DNA from: an uncultured Eubacteriales bacterium
Lineage (GTDB): Bacteria; Bacillota; Clostridia; TANB77; CAG-508
DNA length: 55,899 bases
Assembly: GCA_949294555.1 (NCBI GenBank)
Contig: CASFHP010000009.1
Coordinates: 1 to 55,899 of the forward strand
Direction: 5' to 3'
Both the position numbers and the translations under genes were made by a program. This document shows, one piece after another, positions 27,107 to 38,061 of the stretch. Under the pieces are notes generated by a model that was given only the letters and a program-made list of their open reading frames with translations, was not told where the DNA came from and searched no databases. The first letter of the stretch is position 1; every line of letters starts with the position of its first letter.

Positions 27107-27155
27107 TAATTCTTTTCCAATCTAGATTGAAAAAATGAGAAAGGAATGTGAAAAA

Positions 27156-28352
27156 ATGAAAAGCAAAAGCAAGAATAAAGTAAGCGAACCAGCAATTGAT
27201 AACAAAGAATTAATACTAGCTTTAGAAGATTTAGAAAAAGAAAAAGGAATTAAAAAGGAATATTTATTAGAATCTATTGAAACAGCATTATTAACAGCAT
27301 ATAAAAGAAACTTTGATGCATTAGATAATGTAAAAGTTGTAATGGACCCACAAACTGGTGCAACACATGTATATTCTATTAAAGAAGTAATGGAACATGC
27401 AAATGATAATGCCTTAGAAATTAGTTTAGAAGACGCAAAAAAGATTAATAAAGATGTCAATGTAGGAGATAGTGTAGAAGTGGAAATTGTTCCAAGAAAC
27501 TTTGGAAGAATTGCAGCACAAACAGCAAAACAAGTGATTATCCAAAAACTAAGAGAAGCTGAAAGAGAAATTATTTATACAGAATTTAATGACAGAAAAG
27601 GAGAAATTGTTTCAGGAATTATTCAAAAAGCAGATAGAAATATTGTCGTAATGGATTTAGGAAGACTAGAAGGAATTATGCCAACAAAGGAACAAATGCC
27701 TACAGAAACATATCATGTAAACGATAAAATAAAAGGATATGTACTAGATGTAGAAAGAGGTGCAAAAGGTGCACCACAAGTTATTGTTTCTAGAAGTCAT
27801 CCAGATTTTGTAAGAAAATTACTAGAATTTGAAATACCTGAAATTTATGAAGGGGTTATTGAGATAAAAAGTGTATCAAGAGACCCAGGATATAGAAGTA
27901 AAGTTGCTGTATATTCTCCAGACCCAAATATTGACCCAGTTGGTTCTTGTGTAGGACAAAAAGGGGTTAGAATTCAAAATGTTATTAATGAATTACATGG
28001 AGAAAAAATTGATGTTATTGAATGGAACGAAGACCCAGCAATTTATATATCTTCAGCACTATTACCAGCACAAATCTTAGCAGTTGATATAAAAGAAGAT
28101 GAAAAATTTGCACAAGTAATTGTTCCAGATAATCAATTATCACTTGCAATTGGTAAATCAGGACAGAATGCAAGATTAGCAGCAAGATTAACAAACTGGA
28201 AAATTGATATTAAATCAGAAACACAGTTTAGAGAAATGTTAATGAAAGCACAACAAGAAGGAGAAGAAGCACAACTACAAGAAGAAACTGACGAACAACA
28301 AGATGTACAAGAAGTGCAAATGCAAGAGACAGATGGAGAAAAAGAAGAATAA
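27156..28352 (+). CDS. nusA: Transcription termination/antitermination factor NusA
   Basis: Binds RNA polymerase and nascent RNA and tunes pausing, termination and antitermination. The N-terminal polymerase-binding domain (ELILALEDLEKEKGIKKEYLLESIETALLTAYKRNF) is followed by an S1 domain around residues 130-200 and two KH domains containing SCVGQKGVRIQNVINELHGEKIDVIEW and AIGKSGQNARLAARLTNWKIDI. The C-terminus is a short acidic Gln-rich tail without the repeats of proteobacterial NusA. ATG 27156 follows AAAGGA; an upstream ATG at 27135 contains that site. Confidence 0.96.
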   Translation: MKSKSKNKVSEPAIDNKELILALEDLEKEKGIKKEYLLESIETALLTAYKRNFDALDNVKVVMDPQTGATHVYSIKEVMEHANDNALEISLEDAKKINKDVNVGDSVEVEIVPRNFGRIAAQTAKQVIIQKLREAEREIIYTEFNDRKGEIVSGIIQKADRNIVVMDLGRLEGIMPTKEQMPTETYHVNDKIKGYVLDVERGAKGAPQVIVSRSHPDFVRKLLEFEIPEIYEGVIEIKSVSRDPGYRSKVAVYSPDPNIDPVGSCVGQKGVRIQNVINELHGEKIDVIEWNEDPAIYISSALLPAQILAVDIKEDEKFAQVIVPDNQLSLAIGKSGQNARLAARLTNWKIDIKSETQFREMLMKAQQEGEEAQLQEETDEQQDVQEVQMQETDGEKEE

Positions 28353-28423
28353 TTAACATTTTAACACATACAATAAAATGGACGACTTATGAGATATAAA
28401 CATATAAAAATGGGGGTTTTTAA

Positions 28424-28684
28424 GTGAAAAAGATACCACAAAGAACCTGTATGGGATGTAATGAAAAAAAAGATAAAAATCAATTAATTAGAATTGTAAA
28501 AAATAAGGACAATGAAATTCATGTAGATAAAACAGGAAAAATGGAAGGCAGAGGTGCATATATTTGCAATGATGTAAAATGCCTAGAAAAAGTCATAAAA
28601 TCGAAAAGATTAGAAAGAGTGTTAGAAACAAACATATCAAATGAAATTTATGAAAGTTTAAGAGGTGTCATTCTTGGTAAATAA
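28424..28684 (+). CDS. ylxR: YlxR/RnpM RNA-binding protein (DUF448)
   Basis: A small RNA-binding protein of the nusA-infB operon; in Bacillus the homologue RnpM binds and modulates RNase P RNA. The sequence opens PQRTCMGCNEKKDKNQLIRIVK and contains DKTGKMEGRGAYICNDVKCLEK, the classical DUF448 pattern. It starts at GTG 28424 behind GGGGGT, 71 bases after nusA. Its stop overlaps the start of the next reading frame by a few bases. Confidence 0.93.
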   Translation: MKKIPQRTCMGCNEKKDKNQLIRIVKNKDNEIHVDKTGKMEGRGAYICNDVKCLEKVIKSKRLERVLETNISNEIYESLRGVILGK

Positions 28685-28995
28685 AAAGATATTAGGTTTA
28701 ATTGGATTATCTGCAAAAGCACGGAAAAATATCCTTTGGAGCGGATAGTGTGGAAAATGCAATAAAGAAAAAAATCGTAAAATTGGTTGTTGTGGCAGAA
28801 GATTCATCAAATCGAACAAAAGATAAATTTAAACGAATTTGTGAAGAATTTCATATACCAATTATTGAATTTGCAGATATAGAAACATTAAGTAAAACAA
28901 TTGGAAAAAATAACAAAGCAATTATTGGTATACAAGATATAAATTTATCTAAAGAAATAGAAAAAATAAATAATGGAGGTGAAGCTCTTGGGTAA
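28674..28995 (+). CDS. ylxQ: YlxQ, L7Ae-like K-turn RNA-binding protein, frameshifted
   Basis: The L7Ae/L30e-type protein expected between ylxR and infB. The natural start is TTG 28674 behind AGAGGTG, reading [17 protein letters not shown]. That frame stops soon after CGG AAA AAT. The rest, [27 protein letters not shown] to the end, lies in another frame that begins with TTG 28702. Removing one A from the AAAAA run at about 28724-28728 restores one protein with the family's expected ARK-ISFG junction. Either the sequence has an insertion error, or expression needs frameshifting, or the gene is broken. The stop overlaps infB by 8 bases. Confidence 0.7.
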
Positions 28996-31861
28996 AATAA
29001 AGATACATGAAATAGCAAAAAAATTGAATTTAACCAGTAAAGAGGTATTGGAAGTAGCAAGTAAACTAAATATAGAGGCAAAAAGTCATTTGAGTGGGGT
29101 AGATGAAGCAGAAGCAAAAAGAATAGAAGAAGCACTTACCAAAAAAGCAAATGAACCAAAAAAGGCTACGGAAAATAAGGTGGAGAAGAAAGAAGCAAAG
29201 AAAGATACAAAAAAGGAAACAAAGAAAGAAACACCTGTTATTATCAGAAGAGAAGTAATTATTACAGAAGATGAATCTGAAAAAGCCAAAGAAGTTGTAA
29301 AAAAAGAGGAGAAAAGAAATAACAATATTGGTTTTGTAGAGAGAAAAGCAAATAAAGATTATAACATTGTCTATAGAAACAAACCAAATAAGCCAATGAC
29401 GGTTAGTGAATTGTTTGGATTGAACAAACAAGAACCAAAAAAAGAAGAAGTAAAAAAAGAAGAGAAAACAGAAGCAAAAATTGAACCAGTAAAAAAGGAA
29501 CAAGAAGTAGTAAAAACAGAAAATGAAACTGTTCAAGAAGAAAAATCTAACAAAGTTGCAGAGAAGGTTGTTGAAAAGAAGGGTATGAAAACAGAAACGA
29601 AAATAGAGTATAATACAAGAAATCATGATAACCATTATCAAAATAGAAATACAAATTTCAATGGTCAAAGAAGAAATAATACTACAAATAATGGTAATTT
29701 CAATAGAAATAATAAATTTAATAGAAATGGGAATAATGAGAGATATGGTGGTAAAAGACCATTAGATGAAAAAGGAATTGAGAAAAACATCAAAAATATT
29801 ATGGCAACAGAAGTTGTAGAAAAAGAAACTGTTAGAGAATACAACAAAAGTATTGATAAGCAAAAAAATAATAATAAGTTTGATGAAAACAAAAATACAA
29901 AGAAATCTAAAAATAGAAGAAATTCTAATAATGCTAGCTTTGACGAAGGAAAATTGAAAACATTAAAAACGGCAAATCAATTGTCAAATATGTTTGATGA
30001 CCAAGAAGGTGGTATGCTAGATTATTATGATTTAACAACAGAAAGAGGAAGACGTGGAAAGAAAAAGAAAAACCAAAATCAAGAAGAAAGAACAAAGCAA
30101 AAAATCTTCAAATTAACCAATATCGAAATTCCAGAAACCATTACCGTAAAAGACTTAGCGGCAGAAATGAAAAAAACGACAGCAGAAGTTATCAAAAAAT
30201 TGCTAGGTTTTGGTGTTATGGCAACTATTAACCAAGAAATTGATTTTGATACCGCATTTTTAATTGCCCAAGAATTTGGTATTACAGCAACAAAGAAAGA
30301 AACCGTAACAGAAGAAGATATCTTATTTGATGAATCAGAAGATAGAGAAGAAGATTTACAACCAAGACCACCAGTTGTTGTTGTTATGGGACATGTAGAC
30401 CATGGTAAAACTTCATTATTAGACGCTATTAGAAAAACTAATGTCATCGAAGGAGAAGCAGGAGGAATTACACAAGCCATTGGTGCATACATGGTAAAAA
30501 TTAATGATAGAGAAATTACATTCTTAGACACACCAGGACATGAAGCCTTTACAGCAATGCGTGCAAGAGGTGCACAAATTACAGATATTGCAATTTTGGT
30601 AGTTGCTGCAAATGACGGTGTTATGCCTCAAACAGTAGAAGCGATTAACCATGCAAAATCAGCAGGTATTCCAATTATTGTTGCAATTAACAAAATTGAT
30701 TTACCAGACGCTAATATTGATAAAGTAAAACAAGAATTAATGGCATATGAATTGGTACCAGAAGAATGGGGTGGAGATACAATTTATGTTCCAATCTCTG
30801 CTAAAAAACATCAAAATATTGACCAATTATTAGAAATGGTATTATTGGAAGCAGATGTATTAGAATTAAAAGCAAATCCACACAAACAAGCAAAAGGTGC
30901 TGTTATAGAAGCAAGACTAGATAAAGCCAAAGGTGCTATTGCAACTATGTTGGTACAAAGAGGAACCTTAGATGTTGGAGATACCATTGTTGTTGGTTCA
31001 TCAATCGGAAGAATTAGAGCCATGACAAATGACAAAGGTAAAAAAGTAAAATCAGCAGGACCATCAACACCAGTTGAAATCATGGGATTAACAGATGTAC
31101 CAGAAGCGGGAGATACTTTCTATGAAGTAAAAAATGAAAAAATGGCAAAACATTTAATCGAAAGAAGAAAACGTCAAGCAAGAGAAAAAGCAATGAATTC
31201 TGTAACAAAAGTAACCCTAGATAACTTATTTAGCCAAATGGAAGAAGGAAAACTAAAAGTATTGAATTTAATTGTAAAAGCAGATGTACAAGGTTCTGTA
31301 GAAGCTGTAAAACAATCATTAGAAAAATTACAAAATGAAGAAGTAAGGGTAAAAGTGATTCATAGTGCAGCAGGAGCAGTTAATCAATCAGATGTTACAC
31401 TTGCAAAAGTATCAAATGCCATTATTATTGCATTTAATGTAAGACCAGACCATACAGCAAAAGAAATGGCAGAAAAAGAAGAAGTAGAAATCAAACAATA
31501 TTCTGTTATTTATCAAGCAATCGAAGATGTAGAAGCAGCTATGAAGGGAATGCTAGCACCTAAGTATGAAGAAAAAGTAATTGGAAATGTAGAAGTAAGA
31601 CAAATCTTCAAAATTTCAAATGTAGGAACTGTTGCTGGTGCATATGTACTAAATGGAAAAGTAGAAAGAAATGCAGGCGTAAGGGTTATTCGTGATAATA
31701 TTGTTATCCATGATGGACATTTAGCTACCTTAAAAAGATTTAAAGACGATGTCAAAGAGGTTACAAAAGGCTTTGAATGTGGAATGCAAATTGAGGACTA
31801 TAATGACATCAAAGAAGGCGACATCATAGAAGTATATGTTATGGAAGAGATTAAAAGATAA
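28988..31861 (+). CDS. infB: Translation initiation factor IF-2
   Basis: The GTPase that brings initiator tRNA to the 30S subunit and promotes subunit joining. An IF2-N domain ([25 protein letters not shown]) is followed by a long Lys/Glu- and Asn-rich, low-complexity linker to about residue 370, and a second IF2-N domain. The G domain has [30 protein letters not shown] and NKIDLP, and domains II-IV end [10 protein letters not shown] prefer TTG 28988, seven bases behind GGAGGTG; the ATG at 28973 overlaps that site. It is about 957 residues long. Confidence 0.96.
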   Translation: MGKIKIHEIAKKLNLTSKEVLEVASKLNIEAKSHLSGVDEAEAKRIEEALTKKANEPKKATENKVEKKEAKKDTKKETKKETPVIIRREVIITEDESEKAKEVVKKEEKRNNNIGFVERKANKDYNIVYRNKPNKPMTVSELFGLNKQEPKKEEVKKEEKTEAKIEPVKKEQEVVKTENETVQEEKSNKVAEKVVEKKGMKTETKIEYNTRNHDNHYQNRNTNFNGQRRNNTTNNGNFNRNNKFNRNGNNERYGGKRPLDEKGIEKNIKNIMATEVVEKETVREYNKSIDKQKNNNKFDENKNTKKSKNRRNSNNASFDEGKLKTLKTANQLSNMFDDQEGGMLDYYDLTTERGRRGKKKKNQNQEERTKQKIFKLTNIEIPETITVKDLAAEMKKTTAEVIKKLLGFGVMATINQEIDFDTAFLIAQEFGITATKKETVTEEDILFDESEDREEDLQPRPPVVVVMGHVDHGKTSLLDAIRKTNVIEGEAGGITQAIGAYMVKINDREITFLDTPGHEAFTAMRARGAQITDIAILVVAANDGVMPQTVEAINHAKSAGIPIIVAINKIDLPDANIDKVKQELMAYELVPEEWGGDTIYVPISAKKHQNIDQLLEMVLLEADVLELKANPHKQAKGAVIEARLDKAKGAIATMLVQRGTLDVGDTIVVGSSIGRIRAMTNDKGKKVKSAGPSTPVEIMGLTDVPEAGDTFYEVKNEKMAKHLIERRKRQAREKAMNSVTKVTLDNLFSQMEEGKLKVLNLIVKADVQGSVEAVKQSLEKLQNEEVRVKVIHSAAGAVNQSDVTLAKVSNAIIIAFNVRPDHTAKEMAEKEEVEIKQYSVIYQAIEDVEAAMKGMLAPKYEEKVIGNVEVRQIFKISNVGTVAGAYVLNGKVERNAGVRVIRDNIVIHDGHLATLKRFKDDVKEVTKGFECGMQIEDYNDIKEGDIIEVYVMEEIKR

Positions 31862-31919
31862 AAGGAGACTTTAGAACAGCAAACAAAAGGAGAAATAACT
31901 CTATAAAGGAGAGAAATGT

Positions 31920-32282
31920 ATGAAAGGAAAAGAAAACCCAAGACTTGGGAGAATTGATGAAGAATATAAAAAAGAACTTAGTCAAATTATCGGATATGAA
32001 TTAAAAAATCCAAATGTAACAGGATTGATAAGTGTTACAAAAGTAAAAGTAACCAATGACTTAAAATATGCAAAAGTATATGTTAGTATATTAAATTCAA
32101 AAAATATCAAAGATACATTGGCTGGACTAAAAAAATCATCAGGATATATCAGAAGTGAATTGGCAAAAAGAGTAAATTTAAGAAACACACCAGAATTAAT
32201 CTTTGAATTAGATGATTCAATTGAATATGGTGCAAAAATTGATTCTATCTTAAAAGAAATTATGCCAAAGGAGGAAAAATAA
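31920..32282 (+). CDS. rbfA: Ribosome-binding factor A
   Basis: A KH-fold protein that helps 16S rRNA 5' end processing and 30S maturation. It starts GKENPRLGRIDEEYKKELSQIIGYELKNP and contains VTKVKVTNDLKYAKVYVS, SGYIRSELAKRVNLRNTPELIFELDDSIEYGAKID, the typical RbfA end. It has 120 residues. ATG 31920 follows AAAGGAGAG. Its last base overlaps the next start codon, so it is tightly coupled to nrnA. Confidence 0.96.
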   Translation: MKGKENPRLGRIDEEYKKELSQIIGYELKNPNVTGLISVTKVKVTNDLKYAKVYVSILNSKNIKDTLAGLKKSSGYIRSELAKRVNLRNTPELIFELDDSIEYGAKIDSILKEIMPKEEK

Positions 32283-33235
32283 TGACCTTAGATGATATTT
32301 TAGTAGAAATGAAGCAAGCAGAAAAAATTGTGGTAATGGCACACGAAACACCTGATGGAGATGCCATTGGAAGTATGCTATCTATGAAATTGGCATTAAA
32401 GAAAATGGGAAAAGAAGCAGATGTGATTGTAAAAGAATTTCCAAGAACATTTGCCTTCTTACCAGGGGCCAATACAGTAAAAGAAAAAACAGATGTGGAA
32501 AAATATGATTTAGCAATTTCATTAGACTGTGCTGATTTAAAAAGATTGGTAGGAAGAGAATATTTTGAAAAAGCAAAGAAAACAATTGTCATTGACCATC
32601 ATAGTACAAATATGATGTATGGAGATTTAAACTTTGTAAACCCAGTATCTCCAGCTTGTTGCGAAATTTTAGCAGGTATGTTTGAATATTTTGATATTCC
32701 AATTGATGCAGAAATAGGAAGTTGCATTGTTACAGGTATTATCACAGATACAGGCGGATTTAAATATTCAAGTGTAACAGCAGAGACGTTTGAATTTACG
32801 GCAGAATTATTGAGGAAAGGTGTAAACATATCAGACATCTATCAAAGGGTATTAGAAACAAGAAGAAAATCAAACTTTGAATTATTAAGAAGAGCTATGA
32901 ACCGATTAGAACTTTTAGAAGATGATAAAATAGCATTTACATATATTAATAAAAAAGATGAAGAAGAAGTCCATGCAGAAGTAGGAGACCATGAAGGCAT
33001 TGTAGAAAATGGAAGAAGTATAGAAGGCGTTAAAGTTTCTGTATTTATACGAGAAAAAGAAGAAAATCTATACAAAGTTTCTATGAGAGCAGGAAATGGA
33101 ACAAATATCAATGTTTCTGACATTTGCTATATCTTTGGCGGTGGCGGACACCCAAGAGCAGCAGGTGCAACTGTAGCAGGAACAGTAGAACAGGTAAAAG
33201 AGAAATTAGTAAAAGAAATCAAAAAAGTGATATGA
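32282..33235 (+). CDS. nrnA: DHH/DHHA1 phosphoesterase NrnA (oligoribonuclease/pAp phosphatase)
   Basis: Degrades very short RNAs and often 3'-phosphoadenosine 5'-phosphate. The DHH domain has AHETPDGDAIGS, SLDCADLKRLVG and the signature IDHHSTN; the DHHA1 substrate domain ends with FGGGGHPRAAGATV. At 317 residues the length is normal. Its position directly after rbfA is common in Firmicutes. truB and ribF, which often follow, are not found in this window. Confidence 0.94.
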   Translation: MTLDDILVEMKQAEKIVVMAHETPDGDAIGSMLSMKLALKKMGKEADVIVKEFPRTFAFLPGANTVKEKTDVEKYDLAISLDCADLKRLVGREYFEKAKKTIVIDHHSTNMMYGDLNFVNPVSPACCEILAGMFEYFDIPIDAEIGSCIVTGIITDTGGFKYSSVTAETFEFTAELLRKGVNISDIYQRVLETRRKSNFELLRRAMNRLELLEDDKIAFTYINKKDEEEVHAEVGDHEGIVENGRSIEGVKVSVFIREKEENLYKVSMRAGNGTNINVSDICYIFGGGGHPRAAGATVAGTVEQVKEKLVKEIKKVI

Positions 33236-33240
33236 GACAA

Positions 33241-33271
33241 TGAGGGACAGGTAGTAATCTGTCTCATTTTT
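33241..33271 (+). terminator. Terminator of the infB operon
   Basis: TGAGGGACAG pairs with CTGTCTCA, followed by TTTTT. Confidence 0.75.
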
Positions 33272-33320
33272 GTCGAAATATGTCTAATATATGTAGAAGA
33301 AATAAAATAAGGAGTATAAA

Positions 33321-33992
33321 ATGAGAATTAGATATAAAAAATGGGCAAGACCAGAACTAGAAGCAAGTCCTTTTTACATAGACAATCCAGAAGAAATGAA
33401 AGGAAAATGGAAAGAATATTTTGGAAATAACCATCCAATTTATTTAGAACTAGGATGTGGGAAAGGACAATTTATATCAGAATTAGCGTCAGAAAATTTA
33501 GATATTAATTATATTGCAATTGATTTAGTCGATGCTATGTTAGGCTTAGCCAAACGAAATGTAGAAGCAAAATACAAGGAAAAGAATATAGAACCTAAAA
33601 ATATCGTGTTAACTAGATTTGATATAGAAAGAATTTTACTAATATTAGAAGAACAAGACCAAATAGAAAGAATTTATATTAATTTTTGTAACCCTTGGCC
33701 AAAGGGAAAGCATAGAAAAAAGAGATTAACACATACAAGACAATTGGAAAAGTATAGGGTATTTCTAAAAGAGAATGGAGAAATCTATTTTAAGACAGAT
33801 GATGATGATTTATTCCACTCTAGTTTGTTATATCTTGAAGAGGCAGGCTTTGAAGTATTAAAGAAGACCTATGATTTACATACAGAGCCAATATTTGAAA
33901 AAAATATAGAAACAGAGCATGAAAAAATGTTTTCAGAACAAGGCATTAAAATTAAGGCATTGATTGCTAGAAAAAATGGAAAAAACACTTGA
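33321..33992 (+). CDS. trmB: tRNA (guanine-N7)-methyltransferase TrmB
   Basis: Methylates G46 in the tRNA variable loop using S-adenosylmethionine. Family motifs are visible: LELGCGKGQFISELA (SAM site), YIAIDL, INFCNPWPKGKHRKKRLTH and the TDDDDLFHSSLLYLEEAGFEV segment. It has 223 residues. ATG 33321 follows AAGGAG. Its tail overlaps the -35 region of the T-box promoter behind it. Confidence 0.96.
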   Translation: MRIRYKKWARPELEASPFYIDNPEEMKGKWKEYFGNNHPIYLELGCGKGQFISELASENLDINYIAIDLVDAMLGLAKRNVEAKYKEKNIEPKNIVLTRFDIERILLILEEQDQIERIYINFCNPWPKGKHRKKRLTHTRQLEKYRVFLKENGEIYFKTDDDDLFHSSLLYLEEAGFEVLKKTYDLHTEPIFEKNIETEHEKMFSEQGIKIKALIARKNGKNT

Positions 33993-34016
33993 AAAATAAA
34001 AAAAACATGATATAAT
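33989..34016 (+). promoter_or_regulatory. Promoter of the T-box/ileS transcript
   Basis: TTGAAA (33989-33994), 16-base spacer, TATAAT (34011-34016) with TGA extension. The -35 overlaps the trmB stop codon. Confidence 0.6.
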
Positions 34017-34029
34017 TATGAACATAATA

Positions 34030-34367
34030 TAGAAAAAACAATAGTCAGGACACAATAAATGGCATAATATCTTAAAGAGAACCAAAGGTAGCTGTGAATT
34101 TGGTAAGTAAAAACTATTTATTATCCCCTAACTGTTACTAAACTGAAATCAAAGTAAGTATAGTCGTAAATCTGCGTTAAAGATAAATTGAGAGAATTAA
34201 TTTAGAAACAGTATTTTGCAAATGAAATGTATTTAAATAATTTTCGTTAAAATTACAAAAATTTAATGCAAAATAAAAATGAAGATAAATTAATTAAGAT
34301 AGGTGGTACCGCGGAAAATAAAGCTATTTCGTCCTAATGTGCAATATATGCATATTAGGGCTTTTTT
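34030..34367 (+). promoter_or_regulatory. T-box riboswitch (isoleucine type by context)
   Basis: A tRNA-sensing leader. An AGAGA motif and ACCAAAGGTAGCTGTGAATT (followed by TGGT) give the stem I apical part. The antiterminator bulge GGTGGTACCGCGG lies near 34300-34313. The terminator pairs GTCCTAAT (34331-34338) with ATTAGGGC (34354-34361), then six T. A candidate Ile specifier ATC lies at 34148-34150, but I did not fold stem I, so the specifier is unproven. Uncharged tRNA-Ile would stabilise the antiterminator and allow read-through into the DUF1653-like gene and ileS. Confidence 0.88.
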
Positions 34368-34417
34368 GAATTCTAAGAAATTTGCGTTTCCTAGAATGCA
34401 AAAAAATAAATTGCACA

Positions 34418-34440
34418 GAAAAATTGCTACGCAATTTTTC
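34418..34440 (+). promoter_or_regulatory. Hairpin between T-box and the DUF1653-like gene
   Basis: GAAAAATTGC (34418-34427) pairs exactly with GCAATTTTTC (34431-34440) with a three-base loop. It lies about 20 bases ahead of the ribosome site. It could be a second attenuation point or a processing site. Confidence 0.4.
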
Positions 34441-34475
34441 GCGTCGACAAATCTTTTGACAAGGAGGAATATAGT

Positions 34476-34721
34476 ATGAGAGAACTTAAAATTAAAGGAA
34501 TTTACAAACATTTTAAAGGAGACTATTATATAGTAGAAGATGTAGCCATACATAGCGAGACAAAAGAAAAATATGTAGTTTATAGAGGGCTATATGGAAA
34601 CAATGAATTATATATCAGACCTTATGATATGTTTTTATCTGAGGTTGACCACAAAAAATATCCAGATGTAAAACAAAAATACAGATTTGAGTTACAAGAA
34701 ATAAAAAGTGTGAAAGCGTAA
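34476..34721 (+). CDS. DUF1653-like small protein
   Basis: An 81-residue protein with the DUF1653 pattern: [52 protein letters not shown]. The fold is a small beta barrel; no biochemical role is established that I know of. AAGGAGG precedes its ATG. It sits between the T-box and ileS, so its expression should rise with isoleucine shortage. A hairpin of AGAGAACCA with TGGTTTTCT lies before ileS but has no strong T-run, so read-through is expected. Confidence 0.8.
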   Translation: MRELKIKGIYKHFKGDYYIVEDVAIHSETKEKYVVYRGLYGNNELYIRPYDMFLSEVDHKKYPDVKQKYRFELQEIKSVKA

Positions 34722-34821
34722 GAACAAAAAGAAAGCTTTTTTTAAAATTTTCGTTAAATCAAAAAGAGAACCAGAAATAAATGGTTTTCTGTACAATAAA
34801 AAATAAAAAGGAGGAATTTGT

Positions 34822-37800
34822 ATGTACAAAAAAGTAGAATTGCAAAATGGTTTTGTCGGAATGGAAAATGATGTTGCCAAAATGTGGAAGGACAAAGACA
34901 TCATAAAGAAAAGCCTTAATGGAAATGAAGGAAAACGATATTTTACCTTTTATGATGGACCTCCAACAGCAAATGGAAAACCACATGTGGGACATATTGA
35001 AACAAGAGTTATGAAAGACTTAATTCCTAGATATAAAGTCATGAAAGGGTACAGAGTTATCAGAAAAGCTGGATGGGATACACATGGCTTACCAGTAGAA
35101 CTAGAAATAGAAAAAAAATTAGGTATTTCAGGAAAACAACAAATCGAAGAATATGGTGTTGAAAAATTCGTAAAACAATGTAAAGAAAGTGTTTTTGAAT
35201 ATGTTCATCTATGGGAAGAAATGACCAATAAAGTTGGATTCTGGGTAGATATGGATGACCCATATGTAACATATCATAATGAATATATCGAATCTGTATG
35301 GTGGGCTTTAAAACAAATGTGGGAAAAAGGATTACTTTATGAAGGACATAAAGTTATGCCATATTGTCCAAGATGTGGAACAGCTTTATCATCACATGAG
35401 GTAGCACAAGGATATAAAGATGTAAAAGATTTGACATGTGTTGCAAAATTCAAAGTAGCTGATGGACAAAAATTTGATAAGGACACATATATTTTAGCAT
35501 GGACAACAACACCATGGACATTACCATCAAACTTAGCATTATGTGTTAATAAATCATACGAATATGCAGAAGTAAAAGCAAACATTGGAACAGATGACGA
35601 ACCAGTATATGAAAACTATATTTTAGCAAAAGATTTGATAGAAACCGTATTAAAAGAAACACCATATGATGTTGTAAAAACATTTAAAGGCGAAGAGCTA
35701 TTAGGCACAAAATATGAAAGACTAATGCCATTTGGAGAAGTAGAAGGGAAAGCATTTGAAGTCATTCATGGAGATTATGTCACATTAACAGATGGTACTG
35801 GTATTGTTCATATTGCACCTGCTTATGGAGAAGATGATAGTTTTGTTGCAAAACAAAATGGTATCACATTTATCAACTTAGTAGATAAAGAAGGAAAATT
35901 TGTAAAAGAAGTAGAACCATGGGCTGGAAGATTTGTAAGAGATTGTAATGAAGATATTTGTAAATGGTTAAAACAAGAAAATAAATTATTTAGCAAAGAA
36001 AAACATATGCACTCATACCCACATTGCTGGAGATGTGATACACCATTATTGTACTATCCAAAGGAAAGCTGGTTTGTTGCTATGAGTAAACTAAGAGATG
36101 AATTGGTTGAAAATAACAGCAAAGTAAACTGGTATCCAGAAACCATCAAAACAGGAAGATTTGGAAAATTCCTAGAGAATGTTATTGACTGGGGAATCTC
36201 AAGAGATAGATATTGGGGAACACCACTTCCAATCTGGACTTGTGAAGATGAAGAATGTGGACATCAAGAATGTATTGGTTCAATTGCAGAACTAAAAGAA
36301 AAAGGAATTGATGTACCAGAGGATATAGAACTTCATAAACCATATATTGATAATGTATATTTGAAATGTCCAAAATGTGGAAAGAAAATGAAGAGAGCAA
36401 AAGAAGTTATAGACTGTTGGTTTGACTCAGGTTCAATGCCTTTTGCACAATGGCATTACCCATTTGAAAATAAAGAAATGTTTGACAACAACTTCCCAGC
36501 ACAATTCATCTCAGAAGCTGTTGACCAAACACGAGGCTGGTTCTATACATTAACAGCAATAGGAACAGCATTATTTGGAAGGACACCATTTGAAAACTGT
36601 GTGGTTTTAGGTCATGTTCTAGATGAAAAAGGACAAAAAATGTCTAAATCAAAAGGAAACGGCGTAGACCCAATGGAATTACTAAACACAGTAGGGGCAG
36701 ATGCAACAAGATGGCATTTCTATACATGTAGTGCTCCATGGTTACCAACAAGACTAGGATTAGAAAATGTAAAGGAGACACAAAGAGGATTTTTAAGTAC
36801 ATTATGGAATGTATATTCTTTCTATGTGTTATATGCAGAAATTGACCAATTTAATCCATTAAAATATAAAGATTTCAAAGTGACAAATGTTATGGATAAA
36901 TGGATCATTTCAAAATTAAATACATTAATCAAAGATGTAGATAATAAATTAGATACTTATGACATCACAGGAGCAGCATTAGAAATCGAAGAATTCACAG
37001 ACAGTTTATCAAACTGGTATGTTAGAAGAAACAGAGAAAGATTCTGGAATCAAGGATTAAATGATGAGAAAATCGAAGCATATGTAACACTATACAAAGT
37101 ATTAGTAGACTTATGCAAAGTATCAGCACCATTTGTACCATTCATGACAGAAGAAATCTATCAAAACTTATTTGTTAACTTAGATAAAACAGCACCTGAA
37201 AGTATTCATTTATGCTCATGGCCAGAAGTAGACGAAAAAGTAATCGATAAAAACTTAGAAAAAGAAATGGACTTAGCATATAAAATTGTAAAACTAGGAA
37301 GAAGTGCAAGAAACTCTGTAAATATCAAAAACAGACAGCCATTATCAGAAATGCTAATTTCAATTGACACACTTCCAGAATATTATTCAGACATTGTCAA
37401 AGAAGAATTAAATGTAAAAGAAGTAAAATTGGGAGCTGAAATGTCAGAATACGTAAACTTCGAAATCAAACCAAACTTACCAGTATTAGGAAAAGAATAT
37501 GGTAAACTAATTCCTAGAATTAGAGAAGAAATTGGAAAGAAAAATCAAATGGACTTAGCAAATACGGTAAAAAACGGAGGCACAGAATACATTGAAATAG
37601 ATGACACACAAATTGGACTAAACGCAGAAAACTTACTTGTAACAATGCAAGGAAAAGAAGGATTTGCATTTAGTGGAGAAGGAGAAATTGGTGTAGTATT
37701 AGACACAACCATTACACCAGAACTAGCAGAAGAAGGTGTCTTAAGAGAAGTTTTATCAAAAGTACAAAACATGAGAAAAGATAGTGGATTTGAAGTATTA

Positions 37801-37977
37801 GACAGAATCAACCTATATGTAGCAGGAAACGAAAAAGTAGAAACTGTTATCAAAAAATATGAAGAAACAATTAAACGTGATACATTGGCTAATAATATCT
37901 TCTATAACAAAGAAGGAAGAAACTACACAGACACAAATATTAATGGGGAAAACTTAAAAGTTGAGGTAGAACGTTAA
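34822..37977 (+). CDS. ileS: Isoleucyl-tRNA synthetase (long, IleS2-like)
   Basis: Charges tRNA-Ile. Class I signatures are PHVGH in the HIGH position ([16 protein letters not shown]) and KMSKSKGN. The CP1 editing domain has the TTPWTLPSN and [15 protein letters not shown] motifs, and two zinc-type Cys clusters are visible (CPRCG, and CPKCGKK after [11 protein letters not shown]). At 1051 residues, with the eukaryote-like extended C-terminus, it resembles the type 2 enzymes that are naturally less sensitive to mupirocin; that is inference. AAAGGAGG precedes ATG 34822. It is controlled by the T-box. Confidence 0.97.
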   Translation: MYKKVELQNGFVGMENDVAKMWKDKDIIKKSLNGNEGKRYFTFYDGPPTANGKPHVGHIETRVMKDLIPRYKVMKGYRVIRKAGWDTHGLPVELEIEKKLGISGKQQIEEYGVEKFVKQCKESVFEYVHLWEEMTNKVGFWVDMDDPYVTYHNEYIESVWWALKQMWEKGLLYEGHKVMPYCPRCGTALSSHEVAQGYKDVKDLTCVAKFKVADGQKFDKDTYILAWTTTPWTLPSNLALCVNKSYEYAEVKANIGTDDEPVYENYILAKDLIETVLKETPYDVVKTFKGEELLGTKYERLMPFGEVEGKAFEVIHGDYVTLTDGTGIVHIAPAYGEDDSFVAKQNGITFINLVDKEGKFVKEVEPWAGRFVRDCNEDICKWLKQENKLFSKEKHMHSYPHCWRCDTPLLYYPKESWFVAMSKLRDELVENNSKVNWYPETIKTGRFGKFLENVIDWGISRDRYWGTPLPIWTCEDEECGHQECIGSIAELKEKGIDVPEDIELHKPYIDNVYLKCPKCGKKMKRAKEVIDCWFDSGSMPFAQWHYPFENKEMFDNNFPAQFISEAVDQTRGWFYTLTAIGTALFGRTPFENCVVLGHVLDEKGQKMSKSKGNGVDPMELLNTVGADATRWHFYTCSAPWLPTRLGLENVKETQRGFLSTLWNVYSFYVLYAEIDQFNPLKYKDFKVTNVMDKWIISKLNTLIKDVDNKLDTYDITGAALEIEEFTDSLSNWYVRRNRERFWNQGLNDEKIEAYVTLYKVLVDLCKVSAPFVPFMTEEIYQNLFVNLDKTAPESIHLCSWPEVDEKVIDKNLEKEMDLAYKIVKLGRSARNSVNIKNRQPLSEMLISIDTLPEYYSDIVKEELNVKEVKLGAEMSEYVNFEIKPNLPVLGKEYGKLIPRIREEIGKKNQMDLANTVKNGGTEYIEIDDTQIGLNAENLLVTMQGKEGFAFSGEGEIGVVLDTTITPELAEEGVLREVLSKVQNMRKDSGFEVLDRINLYVAGNEKVETVIKKYEETIKRDTLANNIFYNKEGRNYTDTNINGENLKVEVER

Positions 37978-37997
37978 AAATAAATTATGTAATCTAA

Positions 37998-38026
37998 TTG
38001 CAAAATAGGCTTATATATGCTATAAT
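37998..38026 (+). promoter_or_regulatory. Promoter of the 38062 gene
   Basis: TTGCAA (37998-38003), 17-base spacer, TATAAT (38021-38026). Confidence 0.7.
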
Positions 38027-38061
38027 AGGGCTATCTTATTAAATAGAAAGGAGGCATAGTT

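Noticed and set aside
29066..29892. Long minus-strand open frames within infB
   Set aside because: They are shadows of the Lys/Glu/Asn-rich linker (Phe/Leu-rich in the complement) without ribosome sites.
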